64,000 nucleotides of DNA from Streptomyces sp. WMMC940 (GTDB lineage Bacteria > Actinomycetota > Actinomycetes > Streptomycetales > Streptomycetaceae): assembly GCF_027460265.1 (NCBI RefSeq), contig NZ_JAPZBC010000001.1:7428001-7492000 (forward strand), written 5' to 3'. The notes beneath the pieces were generated by a model, which had not been told where the DNA came from, did not search any database, and saw only the letters and a list, made by a program, of their open reading frames with translations. Shown piece after piece: positions 34,766 to 41,504 of the stretch (positions within the stretch are counted from its first letter, which is position 1; each line of letters begins with the position of its first letter). Position numbers and translations under genes: made by a program.

Positions 34766-35482
34766 ATGGCCCTTCAGCGCACGAAGCCGCACATCAGCAC
34801 ACTCTCCCTGCGGCACGTCCTGCCGGAGCCGTTGGCACTGGAACAGTGGGCGGAGATCCGCCCGGTGATCGATGGCCGCGATCTGCTCGCGGCGATCCAT
34901 CCCGACGGGGTCTCCAGCTGTTCCTACTACGGCTGGATCGGCGCAGTGGAGGACTGTCCGCTCGCGGCGACGCCGGAGGCCCGACAGGTCGAGTTGTCCA
35001 ACAACGACTGTGACACGGGCTGCTGCGGTGGCGTCTTCGTCACCGTGCGGCGTGACGGGCCCTTCGTGCTGTGGACGGGATGGAAGAACACCAACGACAT
35101 CCGGGTGCCTTACCCGCCCGAGCTCCGCTTCGACGCTGCCCAGTACGACGCCGCACTGACTGCCGCTGCGGACGACGTCAGCTGGGAGGACCCGGTGCAC
35201 ACTGCTGCCCGTCTGGTGGCACGGGCCCTGGGCGACGGTGAGTGGTTCGAGCGGTGGGGCTACCGGCTGGCAATGGTTCGGCCCTATCGCAGGGAGTTCC
35301 CGGCGGACAGGGAGTCGCCCTCGGTCAGCGTGCTCTTCCGCCCCATCGATTCCCGATGTACTTACTACAGTCTGGGATTCGCCGTCACCGGGGACGAGGC
35401 CGCCGAGGACCAGGCTCGGCAGTTCGTGACGCGCATCCTGGCAGACGATCCGCGCAAGTCCGCCAGGCTGTGCGGAACGTAG
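34766..35482 (+). CDS. Conserved hypothetical protein (Cys-rich centre)
   Basis: A 238-residue protein. Notable parts are VIDGRDLLAAIHPDGVSSCS, a cysteine cluster NNDCDTGCCGGVFVTV near residue 85, and WKNTNDIRVPYPPELRFDAA. The C-terminus is GEWFERWGYRLAMVRPYRRE and a FAVTGDEAAEDQARQF helix. It is probably a cytoplasmic protein of the kind encoded singly across streptomycetes. No enzyme family is recognised. DCDTGCCG could bind a metal or form a disulphide. It is the only intact gene between imperfect direct repeats near 34625 and 35492. Confidence 0.65.
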   Translation: MALQRTKPHISTLSLRHVLPEPLALEQWAEIRPVIDGRDLLAAIHPDGVSSCSYYGWIGAVEDCPLAATPEARQVELSNNDCDTGCCGGVFVTVRRDGPFVLWTGWKNTNDIRVPYPPELRFDAAQYDAALTAAADDVSWEDPVHTAARLVARALGDGEWFERWGYRLAMVRPYRREFPADRESPSVSVLFRPIDSRCTYYSLGFAVTGDEAAEDQARQFVTRILADDPRKSARLCGT

Positions 35483-35562
35483 CACCTCAGGGCATATGTG
35501 AGTTGATGCCTGTTTGCCCTTTCGGTTGGGGTGGGCGGCCTGTTCGCGGGCTCGCTGGGCGG

Positions 35563-35954
35563 CTATGGCTGCGGCCGGGTGCACAACCCCTGCTCGGTCT
35601 CGGCCGGGATCCCGCGCTCGGCCAGCCGCTTGAGCTTCAGGCGGACGTTGTTGACGTTGTTGGGCGCGATCTCCACGTCCATCGCCTCGCACACCGCCCG
35701 CGCCCGCAACGGGCGTCGGCTGCGGCGAACACCGCCATGATCTGCTGGTAGGCCGGATGGTCCGGCAGTTTCGTGGTCGGCGGCGCGGGCGGCTGCGGAT
35801 CGGGCAACTCCAGCAGCGTCTTGCGGGTGATCCGGATCTCCTCGGCAGCCTTGTCGAACCCGTCCAGCAGTGCGGTCAGCTCCGCGATCTTCTCCCGGGC
35901 CGCCTCGGCCTGCGCGGCGATCTCCCGCTCCCGCCCCTCCAGCCGCGCCAGCAC
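35563..35954 (-). pseudogene. Coiled-coil/winged-helix protein gene with one frameshift
   Basis: From the GTG at 35954 the frame encodes a coiled coil (LARLEGREREIAAQAEAARE, then EKIAELTALLDGFDKAAEEI) and DHPAYQQIMAVFAAAD. A single-base loss near 35715 then shifts the frame, and the correct continuation (LRARAVCEAMDVEIAPNN, KLKRLAERGIPAETEQGL) is read in the next frame down to the stop at 35563. Rejoined, it gives a protein of about 130 residues that occurs intact in other streptomycetes, with a winged-helix-like end. Without RNA or resequencing I cannot tell whether this is real decay or a sequence error. Confidence 0.65.
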
Positions 35955-35984
35955 CGCCCCCCAAGGTCAGCTCCCCGCCGGTCA

Positions 35985-36273
35985 TGCGCCGCGCCAGGTG
36001 GAGGCGGAGGTCCCCGTCAGCATCCTCGACATGCGGTCGCTTATGCCCACCTTCGCCCCGTGGTCCTGGACAATGCTCTTGAACCCCTGGTCCACCAGGG
36101 CTTTCTTCACGGCGCCCGGCTCGGTGCCGGCAATCACCCTGTCCAGCAGTGCGGTGCCGAAGGCGTTTGTCGTGGACGGAGGCGGCCAGCACCACCACCG
36201 CGATGACCCGGCCCAGCACGTCAACGGCAAGTCCCCGCTTGCGCCCCGGCACCTCAAGGGCACACTCCAGCAC
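35985..36273 (-). pseudogene. IS5 family transposase remnant, frameshifted
   Basis: The two frames together read GRKRGLAVDVLGRVIAVVV, LAASVHD, then NAFGTALLDRVIAG and VKKALVDQGFKSIVQDHGAK. This is the central DDE part of IS5-type transposases (KRHLxVDxxGLVLAVxVTxASVxD). The frame changes just after SVHD. Both ends are missing. It abuts the frameshifted coiled-coil gene, so this whole segment is decaying. Confidence 0.6.
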
Positions 36274-36556
36274 GGCCGGACCCTCTGTTCAGCGCCGATA
36301 CCGCGGTGCCACACCTTCCAGCGACGACAGATACGACATCACGTCACATCCCGCCCTCTCAGGCTGATGTCGGCGAGTTCGTGTTCGCGAAACCGGCCCT
36401 CGACGAGCTCGTCGAATGGGCTAGCATCGCCGGGCACCAACGGGTGATCGTCGCGGAGGCGCGGGCATACGGCACGGGCGAACGAGCGCGAGCCGCGCTC
36501 GCGGGCGTACCCGTCGCCACAGCCGCGCCTTCGCGCAGACCCCCCGCACCGACCGT

Positions 36557-37072
36557 ATGACGAGAACGGGACCGATGACCGACGAGATATCCGACCGCCA
36601 GGACCGCCCCGTGGTGCTGGAGGAGATCACGGACACGAACTGGCGCGACGTCGCCGATGTGGCCCCCGCCGACGACCAGCGCCGCTTCGTCGCCGCTCTC
36701 GGCGCGCGCTACCTGCTGTTGTCCATGCGGGGTGGGGTGTGGAACTCCCTGGCCGTGCGGGCCGGGGACGACGTCGTCGGCCATGTCATGTGGGCCTACG
36801 ACGACGAGGACGGTACCCACTGGATCGGCGGCATGATCGTCGATGCCGCCGAGCAGGGCCGGGGCGTGGGACGGGCCACGATGCGTGCCCTCATGCGGCG
36901 CCTCGCCGCGCAGCCCTCCTGCCGAGAGATCCGTCTCTCCTACCACCCCGACAACGCCTCCGCCGCGCGCCTGTACCAGGCTCTCGGCTTCGCTCCGACC
37001 GGCGATTTCGAGGATGAGGAGATCGTCGTGGCCGTGGCTGCCGAGGCCGCCGCCGCTTCCCTGCCCCGCTGA
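36557..37072 (+). CDS. GNAT family N-acetyltransferase
   Basis: A 171-residue acetyltransferase. The acetyl-CoA-binding motif A is IVDAAEQGRGVGRATMRALM (Q-G-R-G-V-G at about residues 101-106). It is preceded by the central strands HVMWAYDDEDGTHWIGGM and followed by motif B with LSYHPDNASAARLYQALGF. This is the typical fold that transfers acetyl groups to amines. An in-frame ATG at 36575 (MTDEIS), after GGGA, is a possible start. The substrate cannot be predicted. It stands alone ahead of the merR operon. Confidence 0.82.
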   Translation: MTRTGPMTDEISDRQDRPVVLEEITDTNWRDVADVAPADDQRRFVAALGARYLLLSMRGGVWNSLAVRAGDDVVGHVMWAYDDEDGTHWIGGMIVDAAEQGRGVGRATMRALMRRLAAQPSCREIRLSYHPDNASAARLYQALGFAPTGDFEDEEIVVAVAAEAAAASLPR

Positions 37073-37206
37073 CTCGCAGGTCGGACGTGACAACCGGCTT
37101 CGCATCTTCGCGTCCAACGTTCGGAGCGCAAGGCGGCCGCGTCATCGGGGAGTCGCTCAGGGGAACGGTTCCTGATGCGGTGTGGTGGAGGTCACGAGGG
37201 GAGAGG

Positions 37207-37236
37207 TTGAACCTGGAGCCGTGTCCAGGATCTAGC
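37207..37236 (+). promoter_or_regulatory. MerR-type promoter/operator
   Basis: TTGAAC (-35, 37207-37212) and TCTAGC (-10, 37231-37236) are separated by 18 bases, and the spacer holds the inverted repeat CCTGGA (37212-37217) and TCCAGG (37224-37229). A long spacer filled by a palindrome is the hallmark of promoters controlled by MerR family activators. The -10 ends 9 bases before the merR ATG, so transcription probably starts at or close to that ATG (leaderless). Confidence 0.6.
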
Positions 37237-37245
37237 GTCGAGTGC

Positions 37246-37692
37246 ATGACCACAGCCATCCTGCCGGGGGTATCCCGGTTCAGCATCGGGGCACTGGCGC
37301 GCGCCGGTGGTGTCTCGGTGGATGCCATCCGCTTCTACGAGCGGGAGGGACTTCTCCCGGCTGCGGAGAGGACCGTTGGCGACCACCGCCGATACCCGCC
37401 CGAGGCGCTCGACAGGCTCGACTTCATCCGGGTCGGCCAGCGCCTGGGCCTGAGACTGGACGAGATCAAGGAGCTCGCGGATGCCTGCGAGCAGGTCCCG
37501 GACTGCCCGGTGACCCACGCCGTCGAGTTGTTGCGCGGTCGTATCGCGGCCGTAGAGCGGCAGATGGAGGAACTCACCGGGCTGCGCGCTCGGCTTGTGC
37601 ACGTCGTCGAGCGGATGGAGTCCCATCGGGACGGCGGCGATCTCATCGCCGATGTCGTTCTTCCCGTCTCCGGAACGGAGAACGCCCGATGA
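37246..37692 (+). CDS. MerR family transcriptional regulator
   Basis: A 148-residue regulator. The N-terminal winged helix reads RFSIGALARAGGVSVDAIRF and YEREGLLPAAERT, with HRRYPPEALDRLDFIRVGQR as the second recognition element. A dimerising helix follows (AVELLRGRIAAVERQMEELT). Two Cys in the middle (ADACEQVPDCPVTH) have the spacing seen in metal- or redox-sensing members (ZntR/CueR-like near positions 80-90). A promoter with a MerR-type operator lies directly upstream, so it probably controls itself and the next gene, which overlaps by ATGA. Confidence 0.86.
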   Translation: MTTAILPGVSRFSIGALARAGGVSVDAIRFYEREGLLPAAERTVGDHRRYPPEALDRLDFIRVGQRLGLRLDEIKELADACEQVPDCPVTHAVELLRGRIAAVERQMEELTGLRARLVHVVERMESHRDGGDLIADVVLPVSGTENAR

Positions 37693-38372
37693 GCACACCC
37701 CTGACGCCCCCGGCCCGTGCGCTCCACCGCGCTGGTCTGATCGGGGCGCTGGTGACCTTCGCGTGTGCGGTCGCCTTCCAGATCCTTTCCGCCGTTCACT
37801 CGGATGTGCACCTTCAGCCCACTGACGCGCCACTGTCTCCCGACGCCTTCCTGCGGCCCCTCAACGGCAGTCCGGACGCCGTGTTGTTGTGGATGGCCTT
37901 CGACACGCTCTTCGTCGTCGCCTACCTGACCACGTTCGCCGCGGCCAGGGCTCTGACCGTCACCCGCCTGCTCGGTACGTTCAGCCTCGCCGCGATGATC
38001 GCGGCCGGCGCCCTGGACATGGTGGAGAACGCCGTGCTCGCCGTCCACGCGGCCCAGGCGTCCGTGATGGAGCCGGTCGCCGCGGCGCCGATGACGACCC
38101 TGTATGTGATCGCTCAGCTCAAGACGGCCGCGGCGGCCACCGGCATCGCCTTCCTCGCCCTGGCGCTTCCCTGGCGCACCCGGTTGCTGCGCGCGGCGAT
38201 CGTGGCGGCGGGCGCCTTCGTGCTGGTCACCGTGGCCGGTGTGGCCCGTCCCGAGCAGGCCGCGCTGGAGGCGTTGCCGATCCTGCTGCTCACGGGGTTG
38301 CTGGCGGCTGTCTTCGCCCGGCGGCTAAGGGCGTCAGCCGTGGCTCCTGCCGCCGTGGCCGAGGCGGCGTAA
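37689..38372 (+). CDS. Membrane protein, DUF4386-like, target of the MerR regulator
   Basis: A 227-residue membrane protein with about six hydrophobic segments: residues 17-33 (GALVTFACAVAFQILSA), 65-85, 93-113, 133-155, 163-182 and 190-207. It shows DTLFVVAYLTTFAAARAL and ALDMVENAVLAVHA, a pattern seen in short integral membrane proteins of DUF4386-type families. The ATG overlaps the merR stop, so both are made together. Function is unknown. Being paired with a MerR regulator suggests a response to a toxic compound or metal. Confidence 0.7.
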   Translation: MSTPLTPPARALHRAGLIGALVTFACAVAFQILSAVHSDVHLQPTDAPLSPDAFLRPLNGSPDAVLLWMAFDTLFVVAYLTTFAAARALTVTRLLGTFSLAAMIAAGALDMVENAVLAVHAAQASVMEPVAAAPMTTLYVIAQLKTAAAATGIAFLALALPWRTRLLRAAIVAAGAFVLVTVAGVARPEQAALEALPILLLTGLLAAVFARRLRASAVAPAAVAEAA

Positions 38373-38384
38373 CCGTACGGAGAC

Positions 38385-38413
38385 GCCGGGCCGTCCATAC
38401 CGGGCGGCCCGGC
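38385..38413. terminator. Bidirectional terminator between convergent genes
   Basis: GCCGGGCCG (38385-38393) and CGGCCCGGC (38405-38413) form a perfect 9-bp stem with an 11-base loop. It lies 13 bases after the membrane protein stop and 67 bases after (on the other strand) the AlkD-like gene stop. Confidence 0.7.
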
Positions 38414-38479
38414 TCGTTCTCCTCTCGGCGTCCGGAAGCGGGACGGTGAGCCATCGGCGCAAGGTCCGGTGGCCATGGA

Positions 38480-39652
38480 CTATCGGGTGGCCGGTCTGGG
38501 ACAGGCCGCCCTCTCGTGATGGCGGTCAGGAGAGCCGGACGGCCCGGCAGGGGCCGCGTCTGGTCGGGCGCCGAGGGTGAATTCGGCGGACCCGTGAGGC
38601 TGCCCGTTGATCTGGAGTTCCACGCGGTGAACGCCCAGGTGGTAGCGGCGAGTGCTGAGCTCTCGGAAGGAATGCCGCCGTACGGCCGACCAACGCTCGC
38701 CGGCGGCGAGGCTGCGGGTGGTCAGCTTGAAGACCTTCGGGGTGAGAGTGCCGTTCGCCTTGCGGTGGTGGACGACGTAGTCGATGACGAGGGGAAGGGT
38801 GCGGGGGCTCGTGTTGGTGACCTCGTAGCCGAAGACGAGATGCTCTCCGATGTGCACCTCGGGTGTGCGGATCTCGGGGCCGACGACCTGAACGGCGACG
38901 TCGGGATCGTGGCCGAGGAGTGCCAGGGCATCGGCGTGGCCGTTCTTGACGAGCGTCCGCAGGCCATGGCGGACCAGGGCCGTCGTGGTGGGCGCCGGAT
39001 CGGTGAGCCAGCGCGCGGCGGTGGCGACGGCCGTGCTCGGGTGGTCCCGGCTGATGTCGTTGAGATGGTTGGCCACCGAGCGTCTGACGTACTCGCTTGT
39101 GTCGCGGTACAACGCGTCCAGGACAGGCAGGGTCGGGGTCGGGTCGGCGACGAGGCGGGTCAGCCGCGCCGCCCACGGCAGCCGGGGCCGGGTGCCTTCG
39201 CTCGCCAGCCGGCGCACGTGCTCGTCGGGGTGGCGAGTCCACGCCAGGACCGCCGGCAGCGCCCGGGAGAGGTCGTGGCGGAGGAAGGGGCGTACGGCCA
39301 TCTCCGCGGTCAGCAGCGGGGTGAGCTCGGCGAGCAGGTCCAGCGCGGGCTCGAACACACCGCGTGTCAGGGCGCGTTCGCCGACCGCGGCGTTCACGGG
39401 AAAGGTCATCCAACCGGTGAAGGCGGAGTCGCGCAGAGCCGTGCGGACGACCTCCGCGAAGGCCGGGTAGGCGTCGGGCAGATCGGCGAGAACGGCCTCC
39501 TTCACCGCGTCGACCCGCTCGCTGAAGGTCAGGCCCTCCAGGAGCGGTCCGCAGTCGTGGATCGCGGTCGCAGGCGCAGCGCCCGCCGCCGCCATGACGG
39601 AGGCGAGCCTGTCGGTGGTGTGTGCGTTGATCAGTTCGTCGGCCGTGGGCAC
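38480..39652 (-). CDS. DNA alkylation repair (AlkD/HEAT-like) protein
   Basis: A 390-residue protein. Residues about 1-240 are helical repeats (DLPDAYPAFAEVVRTALRDS, LPAVLAWTRHPDEHVRRLAS, TSEYVRRSVANHLNDISRDH) of the AlkD HEAT-like fold. The WTRHPDEHVRRLASEG repeat is characteristic. Residues 250-390 add a beta domain (TPEVHIGEHLVFGYEVTNT, HLGVHRVELQINGQ) not found in classical AlkD. AlkD-type glycosylases excise alkylated bases by capturing distorted DNA. The GTG at 39652 follows GAAGAGGA at spacing 5, which is better than starts farther upstream. The extra domain is of the immunoglobulin-like type. Confidence 0.8.
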   Translation of the reverse strand: MPTADELINAHTTDRLASVMAAAGAAPATAIHDCGPLLEGLTFSERVDAVKEAVLADLPDAYPAFAEVVRTALRDSAFTGWMTFPVNAAVGERALTRGVFEPALDLLAELTPLLTAEMAVRPFLRHDLSRALPAVLAWTRHPDEHVRRLASEGTRPRLPWAARLTRLVADPTPTLPVLDALYRDTSEYVRRSVANHLNDISRDHPSTAVATAARWLTDPAPTTTALVRHGLRTLVKNGHADALALLGHDPDVAVQVVGPEIRTPEVHIGEHLVFGYEVTNTSPRTLPLVIDYVVHHRKANGTLTPKVFKLTTRSLAAGERWSAVRRHSFRELSTRRYHLGVHRVELQINGQPHGSAEFTLGARPDAAPAGPSGSPDRHHERAACPRPATR

Positions 39653-39729
39653 GGCAATCCTCTTCGTAGGGCTCCCGGCGGCGGTCGCGCGCCCTCCGGT
39701 GAGGTCGGGGCGTGACCGTGCCTCCTCGG

Positions 39730-40029
39730 TTACGGCCGGGCGCTGTGCAGTATCTGGGCGTGCCGCATCTCGTGGACCTCGCCGATCAGGCTGAAGAACC
39801 CCTCGGCGGCCGGATCCCCGGGCATCTCCTGCGCCGCGCGGGCAGCAGCTTCCGGGGAGGCCCAGAGGATGAAGTCGAGCAGGGAGCCGTCCTCGGAGCG
39901 GGCGAGGTGCGCGCCGAGGAAGTCGGACCCGTACCGCTCGCGCAGGAGGGCGATCAGACTGGCGCGGTGGGCGGTCAGCTGCTCGGGGTCGGCGCAGGCG
40001 AAGCGGACGTACTCGATGGTCGTGCTCAT
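39730..40029 (-). CDS. Antibiotic biosynthesis monooxygenase-like (ABM) protein
   Basis: A 99-residue dimeric alpha/beta-barrel protein. It has IEYVRFACADPEQLTAHRAS, then DGSLLDFILWASPEAAARAA and EGFFSLIGEVHEMRHAQIL. This is the ABM/YgiN-like fold, whose members oxidise quinols or phenolic compounds without cofactors or simply bind small molecules. It is divergent from the CGNR regulator gene, and the shared 105-base space holds two palindromes. It is therefore likely to be the regulated target. The substrate is unknown. Confidence 0.7.
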   Translation of the reverse strand: MSTTIEYVRFACADPEQLTAHRASLIALLRERYGSDFLGAHLARSEDGSLLDFILWASPEAAARAAQEMPGDPAAEGFFSLIGEVHEMRHAQILHSARP

Positions 40030-40048
40030 GGGCGTCCTTCCCTGATTG

Positions 40049-40115
40049 TCTCACGGAATTGTATCGATGAATCCGTGAGAGAAACCTATCACGGATTCGG
40101 GGCCGGGAATCCGTG
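40049..40115. promoter_or_regulatory. Two inverted repeats between divergent genes (CGNR operators)
   Basis: First repeat: TCTCACGGA (40049-40057) and TCCGTGAGA (40072-40080), a perfect 9-base match. Second repeat: CACGGATT (40090-40097) and AATCCGTG (40108-40115), a perfect 8-base match. All four half-sites share TCACGGATT-like cores. They lie between the ABM gene and the CGNR gene. The simplest reading is that the CGNR protein binds here and controls both. Confidence 0.65.
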
Positions 40116-40134
40116 GGTCCGGTAGGTTGATGAC

Positions 40135-40668
40135 ATGTCTCTCAAGAACCTGCGCGAGATGCCGTGGATCGGCGAGCGGCCGGTCCTCGACCTGGCCAAC
40201 ACCGTCGTCGTCGGAGCCGGTCACGCGGGTGGCGACGTCGACCTGCTGGCCGACCCGGAGCTGCTGGCGTCCTGGCGGGAGAAGGCGCTCGACCGGGAAC
40301 TCGCCGACCTGCCCCCGCAGGATCTGACCGAGCTGCGCGGCCCGGTCAGGGCCGCGCTGGACGCGGCGGCGCGGCAGGCGCCGCTGCCGGGGCCGGCGAG
40401 GGCACGGCTCAACGCGCTGGCCGCGCGGGCCCCGGTGACGTTCCAGGTCGACGACGCCGGCCACCTCGCGGAGCGGGAAGCCGGCGGGCCGGTCGCGGCG
40501 GCGGTCGCCCGGCAGGCGCTCGTGCTGGTCGCCGGGCCGGAGCAGGCGCGGTTGCGACGCTGCCCAGCGCCGAGCTGCGGGATGTTCTTCCTCGCGCGCA
40601 GGCGGGATCAGGCGTGGTGCTCGATCGGCTGCGGCAACAGGGCGCGTGCCGCTCGCCGAGGTGGATAG
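40135..40668 (+). CDS. CGNR zinc finger (ABATE domain) regulator
   Basis: A 177-residue protein of the CGNR family. The N-terminal ABATE domain reads RPVLDLANTVVVG and contains helix DLTELRGPVRAALDAAAR. The C-terminal zinc finger has CPAPSC followed about 16 residues later by CSIGCGNR, so four cysteines bind zinc. CGNR proteins are DNA-binding regulators that often repress a divergent gene. The ATG is 106 bases from the divergent ABM gene and shares two palindromic operators with it. Confidence 0.86.
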   Translation: MSLKNLREMPWIGERPVLDLANTVVVGAGHAGGDVDLLADPELLASWREKALDRELADLPPQDLTELRGPVRAALDAAARQAPLPGPARARLNALAARAPVTFQVDDAGHLAEREAGGPVAAAVARQALVLVAGPEQARLRRCPAPSCGMFFLARRRDQAWCSIGCGNRARAARRGG

Positions 40669-40736
40669 CGCGGGCTGAGCCCGCGCCGGTGCCCGCCCCG
40701 CCGCTTCCTCGGCGAGCCGTACCCGGTTCCGTCAGC

Positions 40737-41046
40737 CGTCGACGAGTGCGCCGGCGGGCCGCTTCATGTGGTTCGGGGAGCTGGGGTGGGCGTGGATCCG
40801 TCCCAGGTAGCCGCTGTCGTGGAGGCGGTGGAGGTCACGCTCCAAGGACGGTGCACCCTCCCCTCGTCCGCCGCCGTGCAGTCGGCGGGGCCGAGGGACG
40901 TGCCGTTGCGGCGGGTCACCGCCATCAGCTCCCGCCGCAGCAGGCGGAGGCGGAGCAGCTCGCTCGTGAACTCCCCTGGTCCGCAGCGCGTCCCGCACGC
41001 CTTGGAGCACCGCTGTGATCGGCGTCGGCTTGATACGCGGCGACAC
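40737..41046 (-). pseudogene. Small decayed protein gene with good ribosome binding site
   Basis: AAGGAG lies 6 bases before the GTG at 41046, which begins VSPRIKPTPITAVLQGVRDA. About 27 codons later the sensible reading moves to the next frame (FTSELLRLRLLRRELMAVTR) and later to another (LERDLHRLHDSGYLGRIHA). The pieces together resemble a helical DNA-binding protein of about 100 residues. Two frameshifts are needed, so it is probably broken. It is read away from the operator at 41099. Confidence 0.35.
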
Positions 41047-41098
41047 ATGGGTCTCCTTGTTCAGCTGCTCGGCGCGCAGAAGGTCCCCCTTTGGTCGT

Positions 41099-41131
41099 TG
41101 ATCACGGATTCGATTGTCAAATGCGTGATCA
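41099..41131. promoter_or_regulatory. Palindrome sharing the CGNR half-site
   Basis: TGATCACG (41099-41106) and CGTGATCA (41124-41131) are perfect 8-base arms, 17 bases apart. The left arm continues as TCACGGATT, the same half-site found in both palindromes at 40049-40115. It lies 53 bases before the decayed gene start at 41046. Confidence 0.5.
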
Positions 41132-41135
41132 CAGG

Positions 41136-41447
41136 TCAGGCCTGCGCCGTCGGGGCCGGCGCCGCGGGTCGAGGCTTGGGCGACCGGCCGTGCGAACTCC
41201 ACCAGGGCCGCGGCGATGCCCTTCGGGTCGGCCGCGCGGAGTTCCGCGAGATGTCGCGCACCTCGCGCCCGTGCCGCGCGGTGGCCTCCGTGGGCAGTTG
41301 GTCCTTGCCGCCGGGGAAGTGGTCGTGGACGGCACCGAGGGCCGCCCCGACCTGTGCGAGCACATCGGTCACCCCGGGTGAGTAGCTGGGCAGCCCGAAC
41401 GCCCGCTCCGGCACCTCGTACGAGGTGCCGGAGCGGGCGGGGTTCAT
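41136..41447 (-). pseudogene. TetR family regulator, N-terminal remnant
   Basis: The frame from 41447 contains VTDVLAQVGAALGAVHDHFP and GGKDQLPTEATARHG, which matches the helix-turn-helix of TetR regulators (VxxIVxxAGxSxGxLYHHFPGGKExL). Parts of the recognition helix have changed, and the following helical domain is seen only in another frame (ADPKGIAAALVEFARPVAQ). Both the frame change and the degenerate motif indicate a dead gene. Confidence 0.55.
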
Positions 41448-41504
41448 GGGGACCGGGGTGGGTGTGACCGGGTGCGGTTCGGCCGTGCCCGGCCGCGCCC
41501 ATGG

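Noticed and set aside
36306..36560. An 84-codon frame overlapping the GNAT start as ATGA
   Set aside because: Coding-like only in part; the 5' portion runs from the decayed IS5 segment and no family is evident.
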